A DNA stretch of 64,000 bases. It comes from Celeribacter indicus (GTDB lineage: Bacteria > Pseudomonadota > Alphaproteobacteria > Rhodobacterales > Rhodobacteraceae). The position numbers and the translations under genes were made by a program. The notes below the pieces were generated by a model, which was given only the letters and a program-made list of their open reading frames with translations, did no database searches and was not told the DNA's origin. The DNA is taken from positions 992,001-1,056,000 of the forward strand of contig NZ_CP004393.1 in NCBI RefSeq assembly GCF_000819565.1, given 5' to 3'. Shown here piece after piece: positions 15,807-24,875 of this stretch (the stretch's first letter is position 1; each line of letters starts with the position of its first letter).

Positions 15807-17488
15807 GCAGCCTCCCTCCCGGCCCGCAGCGCGATGACGTGATCCATCGCCCCGATCAGCCGCGCGTCATGTGTCGCGATCAGCAGCGCGCTGCCCAATT
15901 CGCGCAGTGCCAGAAGCGCCCCGGTAATCTCTTGCGCGGAGGTCGCGTCCAGATCCGCAGTCGGCTCATCCGCCAGCAGAAGCGTCGGGGGGGCAAGCAG
16001 CGCGCGGGCGATCATCAGCCTGCGCGCCTCACCGCCCGAGACACCGCCGCCGGTCTCGCCAAGACGGGTGCCAAGGCCCTGCGGCAGCGCGGCCAGGACA
16101 TGACCGGCGCGCGCGCGATGCAGCGCCTCGGTCAGGGTGTCGTCAGTGGCATCCGGTGCGGCAAGGCGCAGCCAGCGGCGCAGGCTCATCGCCGGAAAGC
16201 GCGGCTGTTGCGGCAGCCAGCCTATTGCACCGCGCAGACCTGTAGCTGTCGCGTCCGAGAGACGGATATCGCCATAGCGGATGGTGCCGGACAGGGCCGG
16301 GCGCAGTCCCGCAAGCGTGCCGAGCAATGTGGTCTTTCCGATCCCGCTTGGCCCCGTGACCGCCGTGGCCGTCCGGGGCAACAGGCATCCGTCCGGCACA
16401 GCAATCGCAGCATCCTGCCCGGGCGAAATTACCAGCCCTTGCCAGCGCAGCGGCAAGGGCCTGTCGCAGCGGGCAGGAGGGGCTGCGCCCTCGCCCAGGA
16501 TGCGCGGCCCCTCCTGCGCCAGAGCGGCCCGCGCCTCGTCCATCACCGCCATTGCCGCCGCCCGATCATGCCAGGACGCTGCCAGATCCCGCATCGGCTG
16601 ATAAAACTCCGGCACGATCAGCAGAACGAAGATCGCCCCGAAGGCGCTGATCTGTCCGCCCCACCCGCCCCAGGACACCAGCCCAAGAAGCGAGACCCCC
16701 ATCTGCACCGCGACCAGCGCCACCCCGAGCGAGGCCATCAGCTCCAGCACCGTCGAGGACAGGAAGGCAAGGCGCAGAACCTTCATCACCCGTTCGCGCA
16801 GATCAGTGGCGCGGGTTTCCAGATCGGCTCCGGCCTGGCCCACGGCGCCCAGAAACCGCAAGTCGGCAAGGGCCGCGATGCGGTCCATCAGCAGCCGGTT
16901 CAGCGCCCCCGCTTCGACCAGATGATCACGCGAGGCCGCCTGCGCCGCATAGCCGATCAACATCATGAAGACCGGGATCAGCGGCCCTGTGACCGCAAGT
17001 GCCAGCGCCGCTGTCCAGCTCTGGCTGGCGACCAGCCCCAGGATCACCAACGGCACGATCCGGGCACGGGCCATGGCGGGCAGGAACTTCTCCAGCCAGG
17101 GGCGCAGCATAGCCGCTTTCTCGCCCATCAAAGCTGCCTGTGCGGCCGCATCCTCGCCCGGTCCCGAGGGGGAGCGCCAGACCGCCGCCTCCAGCAGCTG
17201 CAATCGCAGATCGGCAATGCTGCGCGATGCCTCGACCTGCGCCGCCGCTTCGGCCCGCCAGTCCAGACCCGCGCGCACCCCGCTGAGCAGGATGAACAGC
17301 AGCGCCGCATACCAGGCCGGCACCTCGCCCGCGATCAGATCCGATATGGCCCAAGCGATCAGCGCCGCCTGCACCGGCCAGACAAGCACGGACAAAATAG
17401 AAAGGATTGCGGCCCTCCGCAGTGCCGGAGATCCGTCCAGCCTTGCAAGCGTACGGCTTCCATGCCGAGTGGATCGGTTAACAGTCAT
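15803..17488 (-). CDS. cydD: Thiol reductant ABC exporter subunit CydD
   Basis: A 561-residue half transporter with about six membrane helices and an ATPase domain: Walker A GPSGIGKTTLLGTLAG, signature VSGGEARRLMIARALL and Walker B LLLADEPTADLD. ATG 17488 overlaps nothing upstream and is the first gene of cydDCABX. The ATG of cydC overlaps its end by 4 bp. Its pairing with a bd oxidase is conserved in proteobacteria. A periplasmic thiol exporter beside dsbA/dsbB and copper chaperones fits a general theme of envelope redox control. Confidence 0.92.
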   Translation of the reverse strand: MTVNRSTRHGSRTLARLDGSPALRRAAILSILSVLVWPVQAALIAWAISDLIAGEVPAWYAALLFILLSGVRAGLDWRAEAAAQVEASRSIADLRLQLLEAAVWRSPSGPGEDAAAQAALMGEKAAMLRPWLEKFLPAMARARIVPLVILGLVASQSWTAALALAVTGPLIPVFMMLIGYAAQAASRDHLVEAGALNRLLMDRIAALADLRFLGAVGQAGADLETRATDLRERVMKVLRLAFLSSTVLELMASLGVALVAVQMGVSLLGLVSWGGWGGQISAFGAIFVLLIVPEFYQPMRDLAASWHDRAAAMAVMDEARAALAQEGPRILGEGAAPPARCDRPLPLRWQGLVISPGQDAAIAVPDGCLLPRTATAVTGPSGIGKTTLLGTLAGLRPALSGTIRYGDIRLSDATATGLRGAIGWLPQQPRFPAMSLRRWLRLAAPDATDDTLTEALHRARAGHVLAALPQGLGTRLGETGGGVSGGEARRLMIARALLAPPTLLLADEPTADLDATSAQEITGALLALRELGSALLIATHDARLIGAMDHVIALRAGREAA

Positions 17489-17823
17489 GAGTTGTCCGCA
17501 TGGTTCATCAGAGCGACCACTTCAAAAGTGGCCACATGCTGGTTCTGCCCAAATAACTCATCTGATCTGCAGGATTTGACGATTGGACATTATGTCTCTG
17601 ACAATTCGCCGCAGCAGCCAAAGTTCAATTTAACGCGACCTCAAAACTCCAGGGAAACGATCAAGGTCTTGGGCTGAATTTCACCAAGCCAGCTCATAAA
17701 ATTTTCAGCGCTATGGTGGCCAAGCATTCTGAGCATCCAAACCAATGCCTCGAGCCTGCGCCCTACATGACAAGTCGCAAAGTCTGACTGGAGGCTAGAA
17801 GCCGTCAGCAGTTGACCTCTGGG
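17489..17823. other. Divergent cydD/mntH intergenic region
   Basis: About 335 bp with no supported gene. The minus-strand 83-codon frame at 17641-17892 crosses the mntH operator and start codon and is probably spurious. No clean FNR box (TTGAT-N4-ATCAA) was found before cydD. The main structured element is the palindrome described next. Confidence 0.5.
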
Positions 17824-17867
17824 CTCTGTTGCGAATAACTTGCAACTGCAAATCATTCGCAACAGAG
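17824..17867 (+). promoter_or_regulatory. 44 bp near-perfect palindrome, probable Mur/Fur-type operator of mntH
   Basis: The arms CTCTGTTGCGAAT and ATTCGCAACAGAG are perfect inverted repeats. The centre splits into two abutting 17 bp boxes, TTGCGAATAACTTGCAA (17829-17845) and CTGCAAATCATTCGCAA (17846-17862). Both have the TTGC/GCAA edges seen in alphaproteobacterial Mur/Fur boxes. It ends 5 bp before the mntH ATG, so repressor binding would cover the promoter and start region. Confidence 0.7.
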
Positions 17868-17872
17868 TCGCC

Positions 17873-19225
17873 ATGACAGTCAAGGCCCCCACTCCACGCT
17901 TCCAACCGTCCGAAGGCTGGCGCAGCCAAAGCCCGATGCCCTCGCTGTCCGAGGTCTATGGCTCGGTCGTGGTGCCGCAGGGGCGCACGCCTTGGCGGCG
18001 GTTTATGGCCTTTGTCGGGCCGGGCTATCTGGTCGCCGTAGGCTACATGGACCCAGGCAACTGGGCCACCTCGCTGGCTGGCGGGGCGAAATTCGGCTAT
18101 ACGCTGCTGTTCGTTGCGCTGTTGTCGAACATCATGGCGATCCTGCTGCAATCCTTGTGCGCGCGGCTTGCCATCGGGTCGGGGCGCGATCTGGCGCAGG
18201 CCTGCCGCGACGCCTTTCCGTCCTGGGTCTCCTGGCCGCTCTGGCTCTTTGCCGAAGCCGCGATCATCGCCACCGATCTGGCCGAGGTGATCGGCGTCGC
18301 CATCGGCCTGAACCTGCTGTTCGGCATCCCGCTGGAGATCGGGGTGTTCCTGACTGCCGTCGACGTGTTCCTGATCCTCTGGCTGCAAAACCGCGGCTTT
18401 CGTTGGGTCGAGGCCTTTGTCATCACGCTGCTTGTGGTGATTTCGGCCTGTTTCTTCGTGCAGATCGCCATGGCCGACCCGGACTGGAATGCGGTGATCA
18501 TAGGTTTTGCCCCTTCGGTCGAGATCGCGACCAACCCCGAAATGCTATATCTTGCGCTTGGCATCATCGGGGCAACGGTGATGCCGCATAACCTCTATCT
18601 GCATTCGGGCATCGTGCAGACACGTAACTGGGGCACCGCCCCCGACGCACGGCATCAGGCGCTGCGCATGGCGACATGGGATTCCACCATCGCGCTGATG
18701 CTGGCGCTGGTGATCAACGCCTCGATCCTGATCCTGGCGGCGGCCACCTTCCACTCAACCGGCAATACCGAGATCGTCGAGATAGATCAGGCCCATGCGC
18801 TGTTGGCCCCGCTTCTGGGTGGATCACTGGCGCCGACGCTGTTCGGTATTGCACTTCTGTGCTCGGGGCTGAACGCCACGGTGACTGCGACCATGGCTGG
18901 GCAGATCGTGATGGAGGGCTTCATCAATTTCCGCATCAGCCCGGTTCTCAGGCGGCTTATCACCCGCTCCATCGCCATCGTGCCGGCAGTGCTGGTTATC
19001 CTGATCTGGGGCAGCGCCGAGATGGGGCGACTTCTGATCCTCAGCCAGGTGGTACTGAGCTTTCAGTTGCCCTTTGCCATCGTGCCGCTGGTCATGTTCA
19101 CCGCCAGCCGGAAGAAGATGGGCGATCTGGTTGCGCCGCTTTGGCTGACCTCACTATGCGCCGTGATCGCCGTCACCATTATCTGGCTGAATCTCAACCT
19201 GCTGACATCCATCGCCGGGGGCTGA
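17873..19225 (+). CDS. mntH: NRAMP family Mn2+ (divalent metal) transporter
   Basis: A 450-residue, about 11-helix membrane protein with the NRAMP metal-site motif MDPGNWAT in helix 1 (after [10 protein letters not shown]) and [15 protein letters not shown] in helix 6. The A-x-x-M/P-H residues that bind Mn2+ are therefore present. It imports Mn2+ (also Fe2+) with protons. ATG 17873 is chosen: upstream alternatives fall inside the operator palindrome, and MTVKAP is a normal N-terminus. The leader is very short, consistent with the operator abutting the start. It sits between the cyd operon and a metal-regulated L,D-transpeptidase gene. Confidence 0.92.
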   Translation: MTVKAPTPRFQPSEGWRSQSPMPSLSEVYGSVVVPQGRTPWRRFMAFVGPGYLVAVGYMDPGNWATSLAGGAKFGYTLLFVALLSNIMAILLQSLCARLAIGSGRDLAQACRDAFPSWVSWPLWLFAEAAIIATDLAEVIGVAIGLNLLFGIPLEIGVFLTAVDVFLILWLQNRGFRWVEAFVITLLVVISACFFVQIAMADPDWNAVIIGFAPSVEIATNPEMLYLALGIIGATVMPHNLYLHSGIVQTRNWGTAPDARHQALRMATWDSTIALMLALVINASILILAAATFHSTGNTEIVEIDQAHALLAPLLGGSLAPTLFGIALLCSGLNATVTATMAGQIVMEGFINFRISPVLRRLITRSIAIVPAVLVILIWGSAEMGRLLILSQVVLSFQLPFAIVPLVMFTASRKKMGDLVAPLWLTSLCAVIAVTIIWLNLNLLTSIAGG

Positions 19226-19365
19226 ACAGGAACCGTTGAGACCTTCGAATAGGTTGGGCAGGATTCTTTGTCTATTGGGTCTGGAATGAGCGGCACTGGC
19301 CAATCGCCTCCTGCTCACGAAGCCTCATATTCCTGTGAGGGCAGACGTCCAGCCACATATTGGTC

Positions 19366-19396
19366 TTGAACCTCAAGTAGCTAGAGGTCCTATCAC
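19366..19396 (+). promoter_or_regulatory. MerR-type operator/promoter (site F)
   Basis: Plus strand: -35 TTGAAC (19366-19371), a 19 bp spacer with CCTCAAGTAGCTAGAGG, and -10 TATCAC (19391-19396). It is almost identical in its core to site A, although the two lie about 17 kb apart and face opposite ways. Both precede L,D-transpeptidase units. It lies 110 bp before the start codon at 19507. Confidence 0.78.
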
Positions 19397-19506
19397 CCCC
19401 GAAATAACCCACCTTCCGACCGGCCGCCTTAAAGGCAGGCTGCTGGTTCACTGTCCCGTCTCTGTGTCGGCACAGAAGCGCCGATACTGCGAAAGGACCG
19501 AGAACC

Positions 19507-21120
19507 GTGAGCACTGAGAGAAGACCCAGATTGCGCTCTGGTGCGTCCCGTCGACACATTCTTGGAATGATGGCGGGAAGCGGGTTGATGGGGTTGGTGC
19601 CTCGGCAGGTGTTTGCGCAAGGATTCCCGGCTTTCAGCTTTGCATTGGCAGAAAGTGTCTCCAATGACCCCGGGCTGGCAACCTTTTACCGGGAGACCAA
19701 CTATGCACCGGTCTGGACCGGTTCCGAGCATGCTGCGCGCAGATCGGCGCTTGTTACCGCCCTGTCGCAGGCGGGAAATCACGGATTGCCAACAGATAGC
19801 TACGATCTGGAGGGCCTTATCACTGCTTACCGCGAGGTTTCGAGCGAACGGGACAGGGCAAGGCTGGAAGCGCGGACCTCCAGCCTTTTCGTGCAATATG
19901 CCAAAGACATCAGCAGCGGTGTTCTGGAACCCATCCGGATCATCCCGCAGATCGTTCGCACCCTTCCCCGGCCCGATGTGGCGGAGCTGATGCACGGGTT
20001 CGTGGCTGCCGAGCCCACGATGTTCATGCAAAGTCTGGTGCCAACCTGCCCCGAATATTCCCGCCTGCTGCGCGCGATCTACCAACTGAAGGAACGTATC
20101 GCCGGTGGAGGCTGGGGACCGCAGATCACCGCCCGCAGGCTCGGACCCGGCGATACAGGCGAATCCGTGGTGATCCTGCGCAATCGCCTGATCGAGATGG
20201 GATATCTGCCCCGCACTGCAACGGCGTCCTACGATCACCGCATTCAGGCCGCCGTTGCCGCCTTTCAGCGTTTCCACGCGCTTGCGCCCAACGGTATCGC
20301 CGATGAGGCCACGCAGGACGAAATCAACCTATCTGCCGATGCGCGCCTGCGGTCCCTGACTGTAGCCCTCGAACGCGAACGCTGGCTCAATGTGCCGCGC
20401 GGACAGCGTCACATCTGGGTAAACCTTGCCGATTTTACCACCCAGATCATGGACAACGATCTGGTGACACTGGACACGGTATCGATCATCGGCAGTCGGC
20501 CGGATGACATGCAGACACCAGAGTTCTCGCACGAGATGTCCTATTTGGAGGTCAACCCCGATTGGACCCTGCCGCGCTCGATCATTGCGCGCACCTATTG
20601 GAACAGCCTCTCAGCGGGTGGGGCAAGGCAGCTGGAGGTCATTGACAGCGCAGGCCGTGTCGTGCCGCGCAGTTCGATTGATTTCTCACGCTATACGCCG
20701 CGCAATTTCCCCTACAGCCTGCGGCAGGCACCGGGGCCGACCAATCCACTTGGAACGGTCAAATTCATGTTTCCCAACCCTTGGGCGATCTATCTCCACG
20801 ACAGCCCGGAACGAAACCTGTTCGACAACACGCTGCGCGCCTATTCCGCCGGCTGCATCCGGCTGCAAAGACCACACGATTTCGCCTATGAACTCCTGTC
20901 GCGCCAGACCGATGACCCAGTGGGCCTATTCCAGTCGACGCTTCGAAGCCAGCGGCAAACCCGGATCCAACTGGCCGAACATGTCCCGGTTCATCTCGAA
21001 TACCGGACGGCGTTCACCGATGCCCGCGGCGGGGTTCACTTCCGCAAGGATGTCTATGGCCGCGATGCCCGGCTCTATGAGGCGCTGGATCGGGCGGGTG
21101 CTGTTTTCAGGATGAGTTGA
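19507..21120 (+). CDS. YcbB/LdtD-type L,D-transpeptidase
   Basis: A 537-residue exported enzyme with a Tat-type signal (SRRHILGMMAG, cleaved near VFAQ). The catalytic scaffold is LdtD/YcbB-like. An N-terminal domain (FYRETNYAPVWTG) is followed by a peptidoglycan-binding module (about residues 215-280, VVILRNRLIEMGYLP) and a YkuD domain ending in YLHDSPERNLFDN and SAGCIRLQRPHDFA, which hold the catalytic His and Cys. It forms 3-3 cross-links in peptidoglycan. The GTG start at 19507 has AGGA upstream. The MerR-type promoter at 19366-19396 faces it. An M23 peptidase follows after 64 bp, probably in the same transcript. Confidence 0.9.
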   Translation: MSTERRPRLRSGASRRHILGMMAGSGLMGLVPRQVFAQGFPAFSFALAESVSNDPGLATFYRETNYAPVWTGSEHAARRSALVTALSQAGNHGLPTDSYDLEGLITAYREVSSERDRARLEARTSSLFVQYAKDISSGVLEPIRIIPQIVRTLPRPDVAELMHGFVAAEPTMFMQSLVPTCPEYSRLLRAIYQLKERIAGGGWGPQITARRLGPGDTGESVVILRNRLIEMGYLPRTATASYDHRIQAAVAAFQRFHALAPNGIADEATQDEINLSADARLRSLTVALERERWLNVPRGQRHIWVNLADFTTQIMDNDLVTLDTVSIIGSRPDDMQTPEFSHEMSYLEVNPDWTLPRSIIARTYWNSLSAGGARQLEVIDSAGRVVPRSSIDFSRYTPRNFPYSLRQAPGPTNPLGTVKFMFPNPWAIYLHDSPERNLFDNTLRAYSAGCIRLQRPHDFAYELLSRQTDDPVGLFQSTLRSQRQTRIQLAEHVPVHLEYRTAFTDARGGVHFRKDVYGRDARLYEALDRAGAVFRMS

Positions 21121-21184
21121 CAGCACCCGAACCCGCCACACCCAAGATCTAAATTTCACTAACAAACCAAGGACATCCTGCCAG

Positions 21185-22363
21185 ATGACCAACACCAAAA
21201 ATACGATCGCATTGCTCTTAGCCCTTCTGGCGGGCCCACTTCACGCCGAGGCAATTCCAGCAACAGATACCGACACCCCGTCCGTCGTGACAACGACCAC
21301 CAGCGAAGCTGTTATCGCAGTGGGTGACTCTCTGGACCGGGTTCTTGCGCGCAGCGGTATTCTGCCGGCCAATCGTTTAGAAGCTGCCTTGGCGCTTGAG
21401 GGCGTCTATGATCTCCGAGACTTGCGACCAGGAGATTTGCTGCGCTGGACCACTCAGGCAGGCGATTCCAGTCGGCTTTCCAGCCTTCAGCTTTTGGTCA
21501 GCAATGGGGTGGAAGTATCGCTGTCCTTCACTGATGCGGTCGAGGCCGTAAGACTCGAGCCTGAGGTCACGACACAGGATCGTCAGGAGGCATTTGTGCT
21601 CGATGGCTCGCTCTATGACGCTCTGGTCGCGGCGGATGCTCCGGCGCGCCTTGCTGTCGATTTGACGGCATTGATGGCAGGCCAGGTGGATTTCAGGCGC
21701 GATCTGCGCGGTGGCGAGGAATTCGCGCTGGTTTGGCAGGAGGATCGATTGCCCGATGGGAGCCTGGCAGGCGAACCGCGCATGTCATACGCTCGTCTTT
21801 CACTCAATGGGCATCAGTTTGAATTGGTCGCCACAGATCCGACAAGTCCGGTCCTGCTCTTCGAGGACGGCGAACTCGTTCAACGAAGCTCGCCACCGAT
21901 CATGGGCGCCAGATTGTCCTCTGTATTCGGAAATCGCAACCACCCGGTTCTTGGCGGGCGCCGTATGCATACAGGCATAGACTATGCTGCCGCGACCGGA
22001 ACACCTGTAAGTGCAACCGGAGCCGGGCGGGTTGTCAGGGCCGAAACAATGCGGGGCTACGGATTGACCGTCGATATCGACCATGGAGGAGGCGTAACCA
22101 CCCGCTACGCCCATCTCTCAGCATTCAACGAAGGAATTGTCCCTGGGGCACGCATCCGTGCCGGAGATCGCATCGGCGCCGTTGGCGCGACAGGTCTCGT
22201 GAGCGGCCCTAATCTTCACTATGAGGTTCTGGTCGACGGTCGCCCGGTAGATCCTTTGGAGGAAGAGGTATTGCAGGCCCAGGAATTTGCAAGTGCGGCC
22301 GATATTGAAGCTCTTACAAAAGGTCGAGCGGCCACAGGCTATTCGACTGAGCAAGATAGCTGA
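21185..22363 (+). CDS. M23 family peptidoglycan endopeptidase (MepM-like)
   Basis: A 392-residue secreted metallopeptidase. A signal peptide (IALLLALLAGPLHAEA) is followed by a LysM/OapA-like N-terminal region (LDRVLARSGILPANRL, about residues 45-110). The M23/LytM domain (about residues 240-350) has zinc ligands in MHTGIDYAAATGTPV and NLHYEVLVDG. Such enzymes cut peptide cross-links to allow wall growth or remodelling. It follows a YcbB-type L,D-transpeptidase, so a cleaving and a cross-linking enzyme are paired. The codon mix appears somewhat less GC-rich than the neighbours. Confidence 0.9.
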   Translation: MTNTKNTIALLLALLAGPLHAEAIPATDTDTPSVVTTTTSEAVIAVGDSLDRVLARSGILPANRLEAALALEGVYDLRDLRPGDLLRWTTQAGDSSRLSSLQLLVSNGVEVSLSFTDAVEAVRLEPEVTTQDRQEAFVLDGSLYDALVAADAPARLAVDLTALMAGQVDFRRDLRGGEEFALVWQEDRLPDGSLAGEPRMSYARLSLNGHQFELVATDPTSPVLLFEDGELVQRSSPPIMGARLSSVFGNRNHPVLGGRRMHTGIDYAAATGTPVSATGAGRVVRAETMRGYGLTVDIDHGGGVTTRYAHLSAFNEGIVPGARIRAGDRIGAVGATGLVSGPNLHYEVLVDGRPVDPLEEEVLQAQEFASAADIEALTKGRAATGYSTEQDS

Positions 22364-22406
22364 CCGTCATTCCTGAATTAATTGCCCGAAGGCTGACGCA
22401 TAAAAG

Positions 22407-22510
22407 GTGAGTGTCCTAAAGTCTGTGTATCTGCGCCGGACCATGCGGTTTCACATACTCAAGCGGCGAAGCGCTCGCCGAACATTATCGCGAACTGGTT
22501 GCGGGCCGCA
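22407..22510 (-). mobile_element. IS256-family remnant (inverted-repeat end and transposase C-terminus)
   Basis: GAGTGTC and then a TGTGTATCTG segment match the end of the complete IS256 element at 25494-26821. The minus-strand translation RNQFAIMFGERF equals the last residues of that transposase. The sequence diverges beyond 22510. It is a truncated relative, not a duplication of the intact copy, because several bases differ. Confidence 0.8.
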
Positions 22511-22677
22511 ATTCGACAGAAGCAACACGAGTGAGGTCAGATCCCTTGGCCGAAACTTCGCTGCAGAGCTAGCCGAACGTCGGCTTTCGAGGATGCGGCA
22601 AAGGAGCATTTGTTGAGCTCGACCGCCGGAAATGAGCCGCGTTCTGCCGACTAATTCAGAATTTGTGGCGGGTGGCG
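22511..22677. other. Junction segment without a gene
   Basis: Between the IS256 remnant and the PIN fragment. No protein or RNA feature was recognised, and the frames here are short. Confidence 0.4.
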
Positions 22678-23061
22678 TCAAAGTAGTTCCGCAAACCCGC
22701 CAAGCTCTGCCGCCGTGGCGACCAGATCAGTTTGCGTCAGGGTACCGAGATAGTAGTCGACGCTGTAGAGCGGATTCTTCAGCCGGGCGCGCACCTTGCG
22801 GACCGAGGCGCAGAGCAGGCCGGGTGCTAGGTGCAGATGGTTGACCAGGAATTCGTCGGGGTGTTGCACATCGATGCTGAAAGGCGTCAGCGCATCGACC
22901 GGGAAGTCAACGAGGTTCTGGGTCACGATCACGTCGCAGCGCCCGGTGATGGCGGCGGCCAGCACGTGCCAGTCTTCAGGATCGGGCAAGCTCAGCGTCG
23001 CGATCAGTGCGTGGTGCCCCTCGATCAGACTGTCTCGCGTGGCCCGGTCCAGCAGGTCACG
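22678..23061 (-). pseudogene. PIN-domain protein, N-terminally truncated
   Basis: The minus strand encodes a PIN-domain C-terminal part: [30 protein letters not shown], then [16 protein letters not shown], ending ELGGFAELL with the stop at 22678. The acidic residues of the PIN nuclease core ([14 protein letters not shown]) are kept, but the first acidic strand is missing. At about 23062 the sequence changes abruptly into a groEL fragment on the other strand. PIN proteins are often VapC-like toxin RNases; no antitoxin gene is visible. It is non-functional as it stands. Confidence 0.7.
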
Positions 23062-23613
23062 GGTGAGGCTTTGGCGACCCTGGTGGTGAACAAGCTGCGC
23101 GGTGGCCTGAAGATCGCGGCGGTCAAAGCGCCGGGCTTTGGTGATCGTCGCAAGGCAATGCTGCAGGATATCGCCATCCTCACGGGCGGCACTGCGATCA
23201 GCGAGGAACTGGGCATCAAGCTGGAAAACGTCACGCTCGATATGCTCGGCCGTGCGAAGAAGGTCGTCATCGACAAGGACAATACGACCATCGTCGATGG
23301 GGCAGGCACCAAGGCCGATATCGAGGCACGCGTCACCCAGATCAGAGCTCAGATCGAGGAAACCACCAGCGACTACGACCGCGAAAAGCTGCAGGAGCGG
23401 CTGGCAAAACTCGCAGGCGGCGTTGCGGTGCTCCGTGTTGGCGGTGCGACGGAAGTCGAGGTGAAGGAGAAGAAGGACCGCGTCGACGATGCACTCCACG
23501 CGACCCGCGCTGCCGTGGAGGAGGGCATCCTTCCTGGGGGTGGTACGGCGCTGCTGCGTGCGGCGAAGGTTCTGGACAGTATCGCAACCGAGAATGCTGA
23601 CCAGAAGCACGGC
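23062..23613 (+). pseudogene. groEL: groEL internal fragment
   Basis: From [16 protein letters not shown] to [13 protein letters not shown] the plus strand matches the apical-to-equatorial part of chaperonin GroEL, about 180 residues in the middle of the roughly 545-residue protein. It contains [19 protein letters not shown] and [19 protein letters not shown]. The frame is intact inside the fragment, but it lacks start, N-terminus and C-terminus. It is bounded on the left by a PIN gene fragment and on the right exactly by the IS3 inverted repeat at 23614. It looks like a rearrangement scar. Confidence 0.93.
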
Positions 23614-23652
23614 TGAACCGCTCCGGGTTTGCCGGAGGCTGTTTGGTTTAAG

Positions 23653-24552
23653 TTATGCGGCTATGGTCTTAGTTACCAGAGCTGCGTAGAAGTTTGCCTC
23701 TGCTTCCGCTGGTGGGATGTTCCCGATGGGCTCGAGGAGGCGGCGATTGTTGAACCAGTCGACCCATTCCAGAGTGGCGTATTCCACGGCGTCCAGACTG
23801 CGCCACGGGCCACGGCGGTGGATGACCTCCGCCTTGAAGAGACCATTGATTGTCTCGGCCAAAGCGTTGTCATAGCTGTCACCGACGCTGCCGACCGAGG
23901 GTTCGATTCCTGCCTCGGCCAAGCGTTCGGTGTATTTTATCGCCAGGTATTGCGATCCGCGGTCTGAGTGATGGATCAGTCCCACACCAGGCTGCCGCTG
24001 ATGAACAGCCTGTTCCAAAGCGTCGAGAACGAAGCCTGTGTGAGCCGTGCGGCTGACGCGCCACCCAACGATCCGGCGCGCGAACGTGTCGATCACGAAT
24101 GCCACATAAACGAACCCTTGCCAGGTGGCGACATAGGTGAAATCGCTGACCCAGAGCATGTTCGGTGCCGGCACCCGGAATTGCCGGTTTACCTTGTCCA
24201 TCGGGCACGGCTGCTTCTTGTCAGGGATCGTCGTTTTATGCGGCTTGCCCCGGATGACGCCCTGCAGGCCCAAATCCTTCATCAACCGGGCTATCGTGCA
24301 TCGGGCCACATCAAATCCTTCCCGCCGCATCTGGCGCCAGACTTTGCGCACGCCATAGACCTTGTAATTCTCATCGAACACGCGCTCGATCTCGGGGCGA
24401 AGCTCGTCGTCGCGCTTGAACCGATCCGAGCGCAGATCAGGGTCGGCCCGTTTGGCCAGATGATCGTAGTATGTGGACGGGGCAATCGGCAGGTGCTTGC
24501 AGATCGGCTCGACCCCGAGCTCTCCACGATAATCGTCGATAAAGGCGATCAT
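23653..24552 (-). CDS. IS3-family transposase OrfB (integrase core)
   Basis: 299 residues with an HTH_21-like N-terminus and the rve DDE catalytic core: [20 protein letters not shown] (first D), [20 protein letters not shown] (second D) and [18 protein letters not shown] (E). It carries out the cut-and-join chemistry of transposition. It overlaps orfA by 4 bp in the -1 frame, so a fused OrfAB made by frameshifting is likely, as is usual in the family. The reading frame appears intact. Confidence 0.93.
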   Translation of the reverse strand: MIAFIDDYRGELGVEPICKHLPIAPSTYYDHLAKRADPDLRSDRFKRDDELRPEIERVFDENYKVYGVRKVWRQMRREGFDVARCTIARLMKDLGLQGVIRGKPHKTTIPDKKQPCPMDKVNRQFRVPAPNMLWVSDFTYVATWQGFVYVAFVIDTFARRIVGWRVSRTAHTGFVLDALEQAVHQRQPGVGLIHHSDRGSQYLAIKYTERLAEAGIEPSVGSVGDSYDNALAETINGLFKAEVIHRRGPWRSLDAVEYATLEWVDWFNNRRLLEPIGNIPPAEAEANFYAALVTKTIAA

Positions 24553-24875
24553 GACTTCGGTCGGCGGTCGAGCTCCGCCATCGCAAAATACGCCGACGCC
24601 TTCCGCAGGATCTCATTCGCCTGCTTGAGTTCGCGGTTCTCGCGCTCCAGCGCCTTCATCTTCTCGGCCATCTCGGTACTGACCCCAGCACGGTCGCCAC
24701 GATCAATCTCTGCCTTTTTGACCCAGTCATTCAGCGTGTTCGTCGAACAGCCTATCTTCGCCGAGATCGATACGATCGCTTGCCAGCGGCTCTCATGCTG
24801 ACCGGCGTTGTCCAAAACCATACGAACCGCTCGCTCGCGCACTTCAGGGGAATATTTGTTCGTTGTCTTGCTCAT
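24549..24875 (-). CDS. IS3-family transposase OrfA (helix-turn-helix)
   Basis: 108 residues with a Tnp_8-type HTH ([16 protein letters not shown], then [16 protein letters not shown]) and a leucine-zipper-like coiled coil ([20 protein letters not shown]). It binds the element ends. Its TGA overlaps the ATG of orfB. Confidence 0.92.
   Translation of the reverse strand: MSKTTNKYSPEVRERAVRMVLDNAGQHESRWQAIVSISAKIGCSTNTLNDWVKKAEIDRGDRAGVSTEMAEKMKALERENRELKQANEILRKASAYFAMAELDRRPKS

Noticed and set aside
17560..17590. FNR/CRP-type box upstream of cydD
   Set aside because: The sequence near CTGATCTGCAGGATTTGA lacks the TTGAT-N4-ATCAA pattern.
15839..17677. Long plus-strand frame (612 codons) opposite cydD
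   Set aside because: It is antisense to a clear ABC transporter gene, with Arg/Gln/Pro-rich shadow composition.
17641..17892. Minus-strand 83-codon frame before mntH
   Set aside because: It runs through the operator palindrome and the mntH start, has no recognised domain and no good Shine-Dalgarno.
22831..23616. A 261-codon plus-strand frame that could be read as a GroEL-like protein
   Set aside because: The first 77 codons are antisense to the PIN fragment; only the groEL internal part is real homology.
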